Numbered from the stretch's first letter, positions 40,002 to 49,268 are shown. The stretch is DNA of 64,000 bases from Chloroflexota bacterium (GCA_021787595.1 JAJYLQ010000003.1:1-64000), one strand, 5' to 3'. A program made the numbers and translations. Notes: generated from the sequence alone by a model not told the origin.

Positions 40002-41366
40002 GTGAAATTCAGGGAAGTGAATGCCTGGGCTGGGAAATGGACCCAGCGACAGGTCGGAGCAATCGTCAGGCCGCTGGTCCCCGCCCGGGAGCCAATCGTC
40101 CGCCGCAAGATGCAACTGCTGGCATCGCTTACATTGCTGGTTATGCTCTTTTCATTGATTGGTCTGGCGTGCGGGCCGCTGTTCGCCCCTGGGATCACAC
40201 CGGCCTTCTATGGGTCGTTGGGCGGCCTGCTTCTCATTTCACTTTGCCTGTATTTCCTTAGCCGGACACGCGGGTATCGTTTGGCGATGTTTCTGGCGGT
40301 TGCCATGACAGTCATCCTCCCTTTTGCCGCGCTGCTGAGCGAGAAGGAGAAAAAACCGGAACAGATCTTCGCCACCTTGACGTGGCTCGTGTTGAGTTTC
40401 CTCCTGGCGATATCACTGCTCACTTTGCAATCGGCCATCCTCCTGATCGTTTGTGTTACCGGGGGAATCCTTCTCCTGCCTTTCCTGGTCCCGGCCATCA
40501 GGTACGTCAGTTTGCTGCCCCTGTTGGGATTCCTTTCGGCATCTGCCGCCCTGATCATCATCAACATCGTTTACCGCGAAAAAGTGGAGGCCGACCGGCA
40601 GCGCCAAATCCTTGCCGAAAAAGAATCGCTGGAAATAATGGAAACCGTGCAGACGCGTCTGATCCGCGAACTCGAGAAGAAGAACGAAGAGTTGGAAAGA
40701 TTCACCTATACAGTCTCGCACGATTTGAAGTCGCCGCTCATCACGATCCGCGGATTTCTGGGTTTTCTGGAACGCGATGTGATGGCGAATAACAAAGCGC
40801 GCATCACGGCGGATTTGCAGCGCATCACCGATGCAACCGAGAAAATGCAGCATTTGCTGGAGGACCTGCTAAATCTGTCGCGCGTTGGGCGCAGCGTCCA
40901 TCCGCCGGAGAATGTCCCGTTCGATGTAATCGTCAGCGAAGCCGCCGAACGCGCCGGCGGGCAAATCCGCCAGCGAGGCGCGTACGTCAAAATAGCGGAG
41001 GGCCTGCCCATCGTGCGGGTTGACCGTGAGCGCTTGATCGAGGTGGTCCAAAACCTGCTGGATAACGCCGTCAAATTCATGGGCGATCAGGCGAATCCAG
41101 CCATCGAGATCGGCACGCGCGGCTTCGACGAAGCAGACATGGCCGTTTTATATGTATGGGATAACGGCATCGGGATCGCCCCGCAATACCACGAGCGCAT
41201 CTTCGGCCTTTTCGACCAACTCGATCCTTCCAGCGAAGGAACGGGCATCGGGCTGGCATTGGTCAAACGCATCATCGAAATCCACGGCGGAAAAATCTGG
41301 GTCGAGTCAGAAGGCAACAGGGAGGGGTCAGCATTCGTGTTTACATTACCGGCGGTGAAAGCATAA
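40002..41366 (+). CDS. Membrane histidine kinase (phytochrome-like kinase core)
   Basis: A kinase of about 454 residues with six membrane segments (residues 35-195), a short coiled coil (KVEADRQRQILAEKESLEIM), and the H box ERFTYTVSHDLKSPLITIRG near residue 232. LLDNAVKFMGDQ near residue 352, VWDNGIGIAPQYHERIFGLF and GIGLALVKRIIEIHGGKIW complete the ATPase domain. GTG 40002 has AGAGG upstream; TTG 39975 is an alternative. It shares its kinase core closely with the next gene, from which it is 20 bp away. Confidence 0.82.
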   Translation: MKFREVNAWAGKWTQRQVGAIVRPLVPAREPIVRRKMQLLASLTLLVMLFSLIGLACGPLFAPGITPAFYGSLGGLLLISLCLYFLSRTRGYRLAMFLAVAMTVILPFAALLSEKEKKPEQIFATLTWLVLSFLLAISLLTLQSAILLIVCVTGGILLLPFLVPAIRYVSLLPLLGFLSASAALIIINIVYREKVEADRQRQILAEKESLEIMETVQTRLIRELEKKNEELERFTYTVSHDLKSPLITIRGFLGFLERDVMANNKARITADLQRITDATEKMQHLLEDLLNLSRVGRSVHPPENVPFDVIVSEAAERAGGQIRQRGAYVKIAEGLPIVRVDRERLIEVVQNLLDNAVKFMGDQANPAIEIGTRGFDEADMAVLYVWDNGIGIAPQYHERIFGLFDQLDPSSEGTGIGLALVKRIIEIHGGKIWVESEGNREGSAFVFTLPAVKA

Positions 41367-41386
41367 AAAGAAAAGGGAAAAGCCAA

Positions 41387-43615
41387 ATGTTCCAATCCAT
41401 CCGCAGATTCCTTTCTGCTCCGGTATTCGAAAATAACACCGAAGAGACCTTGAGGGCCAGGCATTTGATCATCATTATTCATGCGGTATTCCTGTCCACC
41501 CTCACCTATACAATATTGATACCCATCTTTGCCCCGCAGTTGATGCCGCACATGGGATTGATCATCCCGATGTACCCGGTCATCGTCACACTGTACTGGC
41601 TGGTTCACATAAGGAAAATACGGGCAGCCAGTTGGGTGATGGTAACGGGTGTATGGCTGGTCTTGTTCATATCAGCGGCTTTGAGTGGAGGCACGCAGGC
41701 GCCTGCCTTTGCCGGCAATGTAATCGTCATCCTGTCTGCGGCAGTGTTGATTGATTATTCATGCGCTGTATGGTTCGCCGTCCTGAGCGCAGCGGGCGGC
41801 CTCCTGATGATCCTGGGGGAATCCGCCGGTTATTTACCATACGCCTCGCAGCAACTCAACACACCCTTCTCCAATTGGCTGGTAGAAATCATCTATTTTA
41901 CAGTTGGCATCGCGCTGGTATACATGGCGACCGAGAACATTCGTTTTGCGCTTCAGCGGGCGCAAAACGAATTAAGCAGGCGGCAGCAGATGGAATTGAA
42001 CATAAAGGAACAGGGGGATTTTGCCATCCAGGTGATGAATGAACTTGGTCAGGGAGTAACGGTGATTGGCAGGGATGCAAAATATCAATACGTGAATTCC
42101 GCCTTTGCCCGGATGATTGATTACGACCCATTGCACCTGATCGGCAAATCGCCCTACGACATCGTCTTGCCCGATGATTATCCTGTCGTTGGGCAGGCCT
42201 TGAACGAGCGGAGGCAGGGGAAAACATCCACGCATGAGGCGCGATTAAAGAAATCAACCGGCGAAGTCGTCCACGCGCTGATCACAGGCGTGCCGCGCAT
42301 CCAGAACGGAAAATATGAAGGAGCCATAACCGTTATTACCGATTTAACCAGGCAGAAGCAAATCGAAAACGAACAGGGCGAACTGCTGGCGAAAATGAAC
42401 CTGCGAAACCTGCAGCTCTTTACCGCCGCCGAAGTTTCGCGCGCTGCATCATCCATGCTGGACCTGGATACCCTCATGCCCAAAGTGGTCGAACTGATCC
42501 GGGATCACTTCAATTATTATTACGTTGGCTTATTCCTGGTGGATGGCGAACAGGATCTTGCCGTCCTGCGGGCAGCTACTGGCGACATGGGAATAAAGAT
42601 GCTGGAAGCGGGCCACGCGCTCGAACTCAACGAATTTTCCATGATCGGATGGTGCATCGTCCACAAGGAACCCCGCATCGCTCTCGACGTTGGGAAGGAT
42701 GCCGTTCGATTCAAGAATCCAATTCTTCCGCTGACGCGTTCCGAAGTGGCCCTGCCGTTGATCTCACGCGGCAATGTCATCGGCGCCATGACGATTCAGT
42801 CTTCGGAACCGGCGGCCTTTTCGGGGGAAGATATCACCAACCTGCAAACCATGGTCGAGCAGGTTGCCAATGCCATCGAGAATGCGCGCCTCCTCACCGA
42901 ACGCGCCATCCTGATCAAGGAGCTCGAGTCCCGAAACCTGGAACTCGAACGGTTCACGTATACCGTTTCACATGATCTGCGCTCGCCGCTGATCACCATG
43001 CGCGGCTTCGTAAGTTTTCTCATGGAAGACGCAGCGTCCGGCGACATGGAACGGCTTCAAAAAGATGTGAACCGCATCGTCAACGCCACCGAAAAGATGC
43101 AGCAGCTTCTCAATGAACTGTTGGAATTATCGCGCGTGGGACGCGTTATGAATCCAACCCAGGATGTTCCATTCGGTTCCATCGTCGAGGAAGCGCTCGA
43201 ACGCGTACGCGGACAATTGGAAAACCGCCGCGTCAAGGTCATCGTGCAGGAGAACCTGCCCATCGTCCGCGGCGACCCGACGCGTTTGATCGAGGTCGTT
43301 CAAAACCTGGCCGACAACGCCGCAAAATTCATGGGCGACCAATCGCAGCCTTTGGTCGAGATCGGGGGATCCGGCATCGGATCGGACGGATACGCCACGT
43401 TCTTTGTCCGTGACAACGGGGTCGGCATCGAGCCGAAATTCCACGAACGCATATTCGGCCTGTTCGACAAATTGGACACACAAAGCGCGGGCACCGGTGT
43501 GGGACTGGCGCTGGTGAAAAGAATCATCGAAGTACACGGCGGAAAGATCTGGGTCGAGTCCGCCGGCAAAGGCGGCTCGACTTTTTATTTTTCCCTGCCG
43601 GCCAAAACCGCATGA
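41387..43615 (+). CDS. Membrane PAS-GAF histidine kinase
   Basis: The 742-residue kinase has about six membrane segments (residues 25-190), a PAS domain (VMNELGQGVTVIGRDAKYQY near residue 217), a GAF domain (residues about 350-500), the H box ERFTYTVSHDLRSPLITMRG near residue 525, LADNAAKFMGDQ near residue 642, and FVRDNGVGIEPKFHERIFGL plus GVGLALVKRI. The catalytic half is a close paralogue of the preceding kinase, implying a duplication. Two single-domain or multi-domain receivers follow. Confidence 0.85.
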   Translation: MFQSIRRFLSAPVFENNTEETLRARHLIIIIHAVFLSTLTYTILIPIFAPQLMPHMGLIIPMYPVIVTLYWLVHIRKIRAASWVMVTGVWLVLFISAALSGGTQAPAFAGNVIVILSAAVLIDYSCAVWFAVLSAAGGLLMILGESAGYLPYASQQLNTPFSNWLVEIIYFTVGIALVYMATENIRFALQRAQNELSRRQQMELNIKEQGDFAIQVMNELGQGVTVIGRDAKYQYVNSAFARMIDYDPLHLIGKSPYDIVLPDDYPVVGQALNERRQGKTSTHEARLKKSTGEVVHALITGVPRIQNGKYEGAITVITDLTRQKQIENEQGELLAKMNLRNLQLFTAAEVSRAASSMLDLDTLMPKVVELIRDHFNYYYVGLFLVDGEQDLAVLRAATGDMGIKMLEAGHALELNEFSMIGWCIVHKEPRIALDVGKDAVRFKNPILPLTRSEVALPLISRGNVIGAMTIQSSEPAAFSGEDITNLQTMVEQVANAIENARLLTERAILIKELESRNLELERFTYTVSHDLRSPLITMRGFVSFLMEDAASGDMERLQKDVNRIVNATEKMQQLLNELLELSRVGRVMNPTQDVPFGSIVEEALERVRGQLENRRVKVIVQENLPIVRGDPTRLIEVVQNLADNAAKFMGDQSQPLVEIGGSGIGSDGYATFFVRDNGVGIEPKFHERIFGLFDKLDTQSAGTGVGLALVKRIIEVHGGKIWVESAGKGGSTFYFSLPAKTA

Positions 43616-43681
43616 AACATCGTATCACCCGAAAAGTTTAAGGATTACAATAAGCGCATGACATTAACGAGGGAACGGCGT

Positions 43682-44125
43682 ATGAATGGCGAACCAGTTC
43701 TTGTAATGCTGATTGAAGACAACCTGGATCATGCCGAATTGGTCATGCGCACGCTCCAGGATCATCGCATCGCCAATCGAATCAGGCATTTTACGGATGG
43801 ACAGACCGCGCTGGATTACCTTTTCCGAAGAGGCGAATTTGCTTTGCCAGAATCCAACCCTCTGCCTCATGTGATTCTGCTGGATTTGCGGCTGCCGCGC
43901 GTGGACGGCCTCGAGGTCCTGAAGACGATCAAAGAAGAAGATACGCTCAAGAGCATCCCGGTTGTCGTTCTGACAACCTCCGAGGCTGAAAAAGATGTGG
44001 CTCGTGCCTATTACTATCATGCCAATAGTTATCTCGTAAAGCCGTTAGGCTATGAAGAATTTCGCAAATTAATGGAAGACCTGGGATTTTACTGGCTCGG
44101 ATGGAACATTCAGCCTCAAATTTGA
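43682..44125 (+). CDS. Single-domain response regulator (Rcp1-like)
   Basis: A receiver of about 147 residues. LVMLIEDNLDHAELVMRTL at the start holds the acidic pair, VILLDLRLPRVDGLEVLKTI near residue 62 the phospho-acceptor Asp, VVLTTSEAEKDV the Thr, and YLVKPLGYEEFRKLM the Lys. The long insertion before the Asp (FRRGEFALPESNPLPH) is typical of Rcp1-type partners of phytochrome-like kinases, which fits the two kinases just upstream. ATG 43682 has GAGGG upstream; ATG 43658 is the alternative. Confidence 0.85.
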   Translation: MNGEPVLVMLIEDNLDHAELVMRTLQDHRIANRIRHFTDGQTALDYLFRRGEFALPESNPLPHVILLDLRLPRVDGLEVLKTIKEEDTLKSIPVVVLTTSEAEKDVARAYYYHANSYLVKPLGYEEFRKLMEDLGFYWLGWNIQPQI

Positions 44126-44146
44126 GTATGCCTTTTTCCATTGCGC

Positions 44147-45535
44147 ATGGCAGATAAATCCGTTTTAGTGCTTCTGATCGAAGATGAAGTTGCCCATGCA
44201 GAACTGATTCAGCGCGCGTTCGAAGGCCGGGGCGCAGAGATCCAATTACACCATGTCCAAACACTGGCTGAAGCCAGGAATTTCCTCGGCTCGGATCGGC
44301 CTGACCTGATCATCGCGGACTGGCGGCTGCCCGACGGCAACAGCATGGAATTGCTTCCAGACGTTGCAGACTCGAAAGATATCCCGGTGATCTTCATGAC
44401 CAGCTATGGCAACGAGCGCATTGCGGTCGAGGCACTCAAACAGGGCGCGTTGGATTATGTCGTGAAATCTTCCGAATCCATGCTGGATATGCCGCACATT
44501 GCCGAACGTGCCATTCAACAGGGCAGAGCGCGCGCGTCACAGATCAGGATGCAAAAAGCCCTTGCCGAGAGCGAGGCACAATTTCGTTTGCTCGCCGAAA
44601 ATTCGAGCGATATGATTTCAAGAAATGACACCCACGGCGATTTCCTCTATGTGTCGCCTGCCGTGCAGCCTATTCTCGGCTACACCCAAAAGGAAATGGC
44701 GGGCAAACATGCCTTTGATTTCGTTCATACCGAGGATCTTCCAAAGATCAAAGCCATGTTGACGGTCAGGCCCAGAAAGAATGCGGTCTACACAGTTTCA
44801 TATCGCGCCCGGCGCAAGGACGACCTGTATGTCTGGCTGGAGACATCCGCCCGCGCCGTTCTGGACGAGAAAACGGACGCCGTCATCGAAATCCAATCCG
44901 CGTCCCGCGACATCACCGAGCGAAAGCGCGCCGAAGAAGCGCTGCAGGTCGCGCATCGTGAATTGCAGGATGCTTATGATCGGACCATCGAAGGCTGGAT
45001 TCGCGCCCTCGACCTGCGTGATCACGAAATCGAAGGGCACACGAAACGCGTTACCGAGATGACGGTGAGATTGGCGCTCGTCCTCGGCCTGCCCGAATCC
45101 GAGATCGTTCATATTCGCCGCGGCGCTCTGCTGCATGACATTGGCAAAATCGCCATTCCAGACGAAATCACCAGGAAAACCGGGCCGCTCAATGAAAAGG
45201 AATGGGATGAGATGCGCAAGCATCCCGAATACGCATACACAATGCTTGCGCCCATCGAATATCTAAGTAAAGCCATAGACATCCCTCATTATCACCACGA
45301 ACGCTGGGATGGCAGCGGTTATCCCGAAGGTTTGAAAGGCACCCGTATCCCTCGCAATGCGCGCATGTTCGCAATCATAGATGTGTGGGATGCATTGACA
45401 ACGGACCGCCCGTATCGCAAGGCCCTGTCGAAGGAAGACGTCGTTGCCTATCTCAGAGAAGAAGCAGGAAGGCATTTCGATCCAAATTTGGTCGAACTGT
45501 TTTTGGATGTGCTCGAAAGGGAGGAAAAAAAATAG
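44147..45535 (+). CDS. Response regulator with PAS and HD-GYP domains
   Basis: The 462-residue protein has a receiver (residues 5-125: LLIEDEVAHAELIQRAF, DLIIADWRLPDGNSMELLP), a PAS/PAC segment (FRLLAENSSDMISRNDTHGD near 144), and a C-terminal HD-GYP domain (GHTKRVTEMTVRLALVLGLP near 300, LLHDIGKIAIPDEITRKTG, HHERWDGSGYPEGLKGTRIP). HD-GYP domains hydrolyse cyclic-di-GMP. It follows the Rcp1-like regulator by 21 bp and is probably in one unit with both kinases. Confidence 0.87.
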   Translation: MADKSVLVLLIEDEVAHAELIQRAFEGRGAEIQLHHVQTLAEARNFLGSDRPDLIIADWRLPDGNSMELLPDVADSKDIPVIFMTSYGNERIAVEALKQGALDYVVKSSESMLDMPHIAERAIQQGRARASQIRMQKALAESEAQFRLLAENSSDMISRNDTHGDFLYVSPAVQPILGYTQKEMAGKHAFDFVHTEDLPKIKAMLTVRPRKNAVYTVSYRARRKDDLYVWLETSARAVLDEKTDAVIEIQSASRDITERKRAEEALQVAHRELQDAYDRTIEGWIRALDLRDHEIEGHTKRVTEMTVRLALVLGLPESEIVHIRRGALLHDIGKIAIPDEITRKTGPLNEKEWDEMRKHPEYAYTMLAPIEYLSKAIDIPHYHHERWDGSGYPEGLKGTRIPRNARMFAIIDVWDALTTDRPYRKALSKEDVVAYLREEAGRHFDPNLVELFLDVLEREEKK

Positions 45536-45642
45536 GCGGCGCGCAACATCAATTGACAGAACCCGGCATTGGACGTCACAAACCCGGGGACCCGAATCTC
45601 GTGCGCCTTCGAGACCCGATCCACTTCGAATCGAATGCTTGA

Positions 45643-45671
45643 TTGACATCTCCTGCCAAGTCGTGTATGCT
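45643..45671 (+). promoter_or_regulatory. Sigma-70-type promoter of the SRP RNA gene
   Basis: TTGACA (45643-45648) and TATGCT (45666-45671) are exactly 17 bp apart. Transcription would start near 45678, a few bases before the terminal stem of the RNA. Confidence 0.8.
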
Positions 45672-45677
45672 GTGAGC

Positions 45678-45783
45678 CGTCCGGGCAGGCCCGGCGCGGC
45701 AGAACCTTTCGAATCCCGCCAGGATCGAAAGATAGCAACGGTAAGAAAGTGTTTCTGGGTGCCGCCGGTCTCCTGCCCGGATA
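45678..45783 (+). ncRNA. ffs: Signal recognition particle RNA (small bacterial 4.5S type)
   Basis: CCGGGCAGG (45681-45689) pairs perfectly with CCTGCCCGG (45772-45780), and CCGGCGCGGCA pairs with TGCCGCCGG inside. The apical part has the universal domain IV: GCCAGG, then ATC-GAAA-GAT hairpin, then AGCAACGG, matching the GUCAGG/GNRA/AGCAGC arrangement that binds Ffh. About 100 nt, the size of the short bacterial form without an Alu domain. Flanked by its own promoter and terminator. The receptor gene ftsY lies 12 kb away in this window. Confidence 0.85.
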
Positions 45784-45799
45784 TTTTTGTGGGCCGTCC

Positions 45800-45850
45800 G
45801 GAATCCGAAGCGTCGCCGTGGCGACATCTTGAGGCTTCGGATTCCTTTTT
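45800..45850 (+). terminator. Terminator of the SRP RNA gene
   Basis: GGAATCCGAAGC (45800-45811) and GCTTCGGATTCC (45834-45845) are perfect 12-bp arms, with a GTCGCC/GGCGAC hairpin inside, followed by a T-run. It lies about 20 bp after the end of the RNA fold. The upstream part of the gap, 45536-45640, shows nothing further. Confidence 0.8.
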
Positions 45851-45895
45851 CTTTGCGCCCTGTCGAGAATTTCATTCCTATGGCAAAATAAATCC

Positions 45896-46258
45896 ATGCC
45901 GCGCTGGATCCCGCCTCTCATCGCAATGACCCTCGGCATTGCGCTTGGATTATTTTACGGATGGGTCATCAGTCCCGTTCAATTCGTTGACACCACGCCC
46001 GCTTCATTGCGCGCAGACTATCGCGCCGATTATGTCTTGATGGTGGCTGAGGCTTATCATGCGGACCAGAACGCACAGCTGGCCGCGCAGCGACTGGCGA
46101 TCTTCGGCAGCGACCCGCCGGACTCCATCGCGTCACAAGCGCTTCAAACCGGACGATCAGCCGGATACGCCCCAAATGACATTGCCCTCCTCCAGGATTT
46201 GACGCGTGCCATGCAGGCTTACCAGCCTGTTCCAACAGCCGCGGGGAACGCGCCCTGA
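45896..46258 (+). CDS. Membrane-anchored protein of unknown function (paralogue 1)
   Basis: The 120-residue protein has one N-terminal helix (PPLIAMTLGIALGLFYGWVI), then an outward helical domain: VQFVDTTPASLRADYRADYV and NAQLAAQRLAIFGSDPPD. The next gene begins with the same layout (G-L-x-Y-x-W-x-x-x-P-V then L-R-x-D), so the pair arose by duplication. Its stop overlaps the next start by 1 bp. I do not recognise the family. Confidence 0.65.
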   Translation: MPRWIPPLIAMTLGIALGLFYGWVISPVQFVDTTPASLRADYRADYVLMVAEAYHADQNAQLAAQRLAIFGSDPPDSIASQALQTGRSAGYAPNDIALLQDLTRAMQAYQPVPTAAGNAP

Positions 46259-47139
46259 TGAAACGCGATGGGTGGATGTGGCTGCTGGCTTTGTTAGCCG
46301 GCTTCGGACTCGGCCTGGTATACGCGTGGATGGTTGCGCCGGTCCGTTACGTGAACACTGTTCCAACAACATTGCGTTCAGATTTCAAAGATCAATTTCG
46401 CGCTGCGATTGCCGCATCTTATTCTGCCACGCATAACCTTGACCGCGCCAAAGCGCGTCTCGCCCTGCTCGGCGACGCGGATCCCGTTCAGGCGTTGACG
46501 GCTCAAGCCCAACGAATGCTGGCATCCGGCGCATCCTTCGATTCGATTCGACAAGTTGCCGCGCTTGCCAGCGATTTGAAATCGGGAGTGGCCAGCGCGC
46601 TGCCAACGGCCACCGGCACACCCACAGCCATCGCACCCGCCATCAGCCCCGCGGCAGCTATTGAAACGGCAACCGCTCCAACGTCCGCGAGCGAAACGCC
46701 AACCGCTGTGAACGGGTCCCCCACAGCGGTCGCGTCCACCAGCGCGCCGCAAATCTTCGATACGCCCACACCACGTCCAACGTACACACCAACTTCGACG
46801 CCCGGCGCGCCGTTCAAGCTGGTCAGCCAGGAATCGATCTGCAATCCCGACCTGACCGACGGATTGATGCAAATCACAACATTGGACAGCACTCGTCATC
46901 AGATGGCGGGTGTGGAAATCATCATCACATGGAGCGGCGGCGAAGAACACATCTTTACCGGCCTCAAGCCGGAGATCGCCAACGGTTATGCGGATTACAT
47001 CATGCAATCGGGCGTGAGCTACACAGTACGCATTGATGATTCGGGTTCGCCGGTTCCAAACCTTGCGGCTCCAACCTGCCCCGGCGCAAACAACCAAACC
47101 TATTTGGGCGGTTTGCATCTAACCTTCCAGGAACAATAA
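46258..47139 (+). CDS. Membrane-anchored protein with Thr/Pro-rich linker (paralogue 2)
   Basis: The 293-residue protein repeats the layout of the preceding gene (LAGFGLGLVYAWMVAPVRYV, LRSDFKDQFRAAIAASY, RAKARLALLGDADPVQAL). It then adds a long Thr/Ala/Pro linker (residues about 115-185) and a C-terminal beta domain (ITTLDSTRHQMAGVEIIITW, YLGGLHLTFQEQ) that may fold outside the cell. No known function. It is followed by a strong terminator. Confidence 0.65.
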   Translation: MKRDGWMWLLALLAGFGLGLVYAWMVAPVRYVNTVPTTLRSDFKDQFRAAIAASYSATHNLDRAKARLALLGDADPVQALTAQAQRMLASGASFDSIRQVAALASDLKSGVASALPTATGTPTAIAPAISPAAAIETATAPTSASETPTAVNGSPTAVASTSAPQIFDTPTPRPTYTPTSTPGAPFKLVSQESICNPDLTDGLMQITTLDSTRHQMAGVEIIITWSGGEEHIFTGLKPEIANGYADYIMQSGVSYTVRIDDSGSPVPNLAAPTCPGANNQTYLGGLHLTFQEQ

Positions 47140-47141
47140 TA

Positions 47142-47176
47142 GAAACGCCGCGACGCTATTGGCGTCGCGGCGTTTC
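47142..47176. terminator. Bidirectional stem-loop between convergent genes
   Basis: GAAACGCCGCGACGC (47142-47156) and GCGTCGCGGCGTTTC (47162-47176) are perfect 15-bp arms with a 5-nt loop, lying between the end of paralogue 2 and the end of the LCP gene. Suits termination in both directions, though T-runs are short. Confidence 0.65.
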
Positions 47177-47192
47177 CCACCGGGCAGTTCTG

Positions 47193-48680
47193 CTAATATC
47201 CCGCTGGCAATTTGCCGATCCAATTGCTTCCCAACATCACAGCGATGTCCACTGTGGAGGATGGATCATTCTTGAAGACAATTTGATTGCTGCTGCTGAC
47301 GCCGAATGTGGTGATCAGGTAACGCAGCGTATAGAGCTTCGGTTTGTAAACCACGAGGGTCGTTTGTCCATAACCCGTCGGAGCATTTCCAACCGCGACC
47401 ACCGGCACGCCCAACGTGAGCAGATAATTGGCCGTATGCTTGTCAAGTTGGGCAGTATAAGTTCCATTCAATACGGCCACGCGCGCATTGTCTGCCTTCA
47501 TCAGGGCAACCGGATCGCCCTGCGCCAGCGGGCTGATCGCCCCGCCCGTTTGAAATAGATCATCCACCATGGCGCGGATTTTATCGGGGAGGGGAATCAG
47601 CACAGAGGCGGGCTGTCCGGCCAATGTCACACCGGCGGGGATGGTCATGGTCTGGTCAATCACGCCATTCTTGATTTGATTGATTGGAATATCCTTCAGC
47701 AAATAAGCCAGTTTGATGCCTTCATCCAAAGTCAGATTGGTGTGAATACCTGCTGCGAATTCCCGGTATAACTCCGGCGCCTTGGTAATGAACGTTGGAA
47801 AATACTCAGGACTGAAAACCTTGTTGCGTACGGCAAGGATAATTTGCTGCTGTCGCTGCGAACGGCCAAAATCGCCATTGACCGCGCCCTGGCTGGCATC
47901 ACGCGTGCGCGCGTAGGCAAGCGCAACCTGTCCCGTAAGGTGGCGCATCCCGCAGCAAGTGACCACAACATGATCCAAACCGGTCCCTTGAGGGTCGAGA
48001 ATTAACTTGTGACTGACGTATACATCCACACCGCCAAGCGTGTTGATCGCTGAAATGAAAGTATTGAAGTCAACGTTGACGTAGTATTGAATTGGAACAC
48101 CCACCACTTGAGACACTGTCTTCATCGCCAGGCCTGGACCGCCACCCGGCAGTTTCGCGGCTTCGCCGCTCGTCCAGGCTGTATTGATTCGGCTGTAACC
48201 AAAGCCCGGAATGTTTACATATAGATCGCGCGGGACGGAAAGCATGGCCGCGGTCTTCGTGACCGGATCCACCGTGAACACGATGATCGTATCCGTGCAG
48301 GCCGGGCAATCCGGGTTACTGATCGGCTCCCCGCCGCTGCGCAGACCGAAAAACGCGATGTTGATACGGCTGCCGCCATCCCAGGTTGGGGCCTGGACAA
48401 CTGGCGCAGATGTGTCTGGCGTGGGCGGCAGATTCGCTTCCGGCGTTCCCTGCTGGTTGACCGTCAGTGTGGGCAGCGCATTCGTTTTTGCATTTGCGCA
48501 ACTTGACGGCGGAATGCCAGGGAGTGAGGTCACGTCCCAGCAGGCTGTGAATCCGCGCATGAAGGAAAAAAGAAATACAGCCGCGACGACAATAACAGCC
48601 CAGAAAATAATCTGCGCCACAGGCAATTTCTTTATTTTTGGAAATTTGATGTTTTTCAGAAAATCGAGAATGTTGTTCAT
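47193..48680 (-). CDS. LytR-CpsA-Psr (LCP) family glycopolymer ligase
   Basis: A 495-residue protein with an N-terminal membrane helix (IIFWAVIVVAAVFLFSFMRG), a linker, and an LCP domain: INIAFFGLRSGGE near residue 107, CTDTIIVFTVDPVTKTAAML, SVPRDLYVNIPGFGYSRINT near residue 149 and YARTRDASQGAVNGDFGRSQ near residue 255. LCP enzymes attach glycopolymers from lipid carriers to peptidoglycan. A LytR_C-like domain follows (residues 395-490). It starts 3 bp after the HEAT-repeat gene stop. It may attach the polymers made or modified by the other envelope genes here. Confidence 0.85.
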   Translation of the reverse strand: MNNILDFLKNIKFPKIKKLPVAQIIFWAVIVVAAVFLFSFMRGFTACWDVTSLPGIPPSSCANAKTNALPTLTVNQQGTPEANLPPTPDTSAPVVQAPTWDGGSRINIAFFGLRSGGEPISNPDCPACTDTIIVFTVDPVTKTAAMLSVPRDLYVNIPGFGYSRINTAWTSGEAAKLPGGGPGLAMKTVSQVVGVPIQYYVNVDFNTFISAINTLGGVDVYVSHKLILDPQGTGLDHVVVTCCGMRHLTGQVALAYARTRDASQGAVNGDFGRSQRQQQIILAVRNKVFSPEYFPTFITKAPELYREFAAGIHTNLTLDEGIKLAYLLKDIPINQIKNGVIDQTMTIPAGVTLAGQPASVLIPLPDKIRAMVDDLFQTGGAISPLAQGDPVALMKADNARVAVLNGTYTAQLDKHTANYLLTLGVPVVAVGNAPTGYGQTTLVVYKPKLYTLRYLITTFGVSSSNQIVFKNDPSSTVDIAVMLGSNWIGKLPAGY

Positions 48681-48683
48681 AGG

Positions 48684-49259
48684 CTAATCAGGTTTAATAT
48701 ATACCATATTCATTCCGAGTCTTTCGAGCCCCTCTTTGGCCCAATAATTCAACATGGCCGAATCGGAGTCCATCGCCTTCATCATCAATTGGATGGCGCG
48801 ATGATCGCGGATTTCCGCCAGAGCGCGCAGGATGTGGATTTGCGCGTTCAATGGCGCGCCCTCATACGCGTCCAGCAATGGCGGAACCGACGCATTGCCG
48901 ATCAAACCCAGCGCGTTGGCAGCCAATGTTCCCACCATGCTATCGCTGTCACTTAAGGCGCGAATGAGAGCCGAGACGGATTTTTCATCCGGATGAGATG
49001 ACAGCGCAAGCGCCGCGGCTTCCCGGACTTCGGACGCGGGATCGTTTAATGAGCTTGTCAGCCATTCAACCGGCAGCGCGGCAAACTGCGCCAGCGTCCT
49101 GACGGCCCACCAGCGATGATCCGCAACAGGCGATTCAAGCAAGGACTTCAACCGCGGCAGCGCCGACTCGCCCGTTTGCGCGAGCGCGCCGGAGGCGGCC
49201 TCAGCCAAAGTTTCGTCTCCGCTGGTCAGGTCGGCCAGCAGATCGTCCAGGGAAGTCAC
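48684..49259 (-). CDS. HEAT-repeat protein
   Basis: The 191-residue protein consists of about five PBS-lyase-type HEAT repeats: LPRLKSLLESPVADHRWWAV, NDPASEVREAAALALSSHPD, ALSDSDSMVGTLAANALGLI, and so on. These form a helical solenoid for protein binding. No enzyme motif is seen. It is translated in line with the Trm112-like gene above and the LCP gene below. Confidence 0.75.
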   Translation of the reverse strand: MTSLDDLLADLTSGDETLAEAASGALAQTGESALPRLKSLLESPVADHRWWAVRTLAQFAALPVEWLTSSLNDPASEVREAAALALSSHPDEKSVSALIRALSDSDSMVGTLAANALGLIGNASVPPLLDAYEGAPLNAQIHILRALAEIRDHRAIQLMMKAMDSDSAMLNYWAKEGLERLGMNMVYIKPD

Positions 49260-49268
49260 GCCGCCTCT

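Noticed and set aside
41387-43615. True phytochrome photoreceptor
   Set aside because: The GAF domain lacks an evident chromophore Cys context; only the kinase core resembles phytochrome-type kinases.
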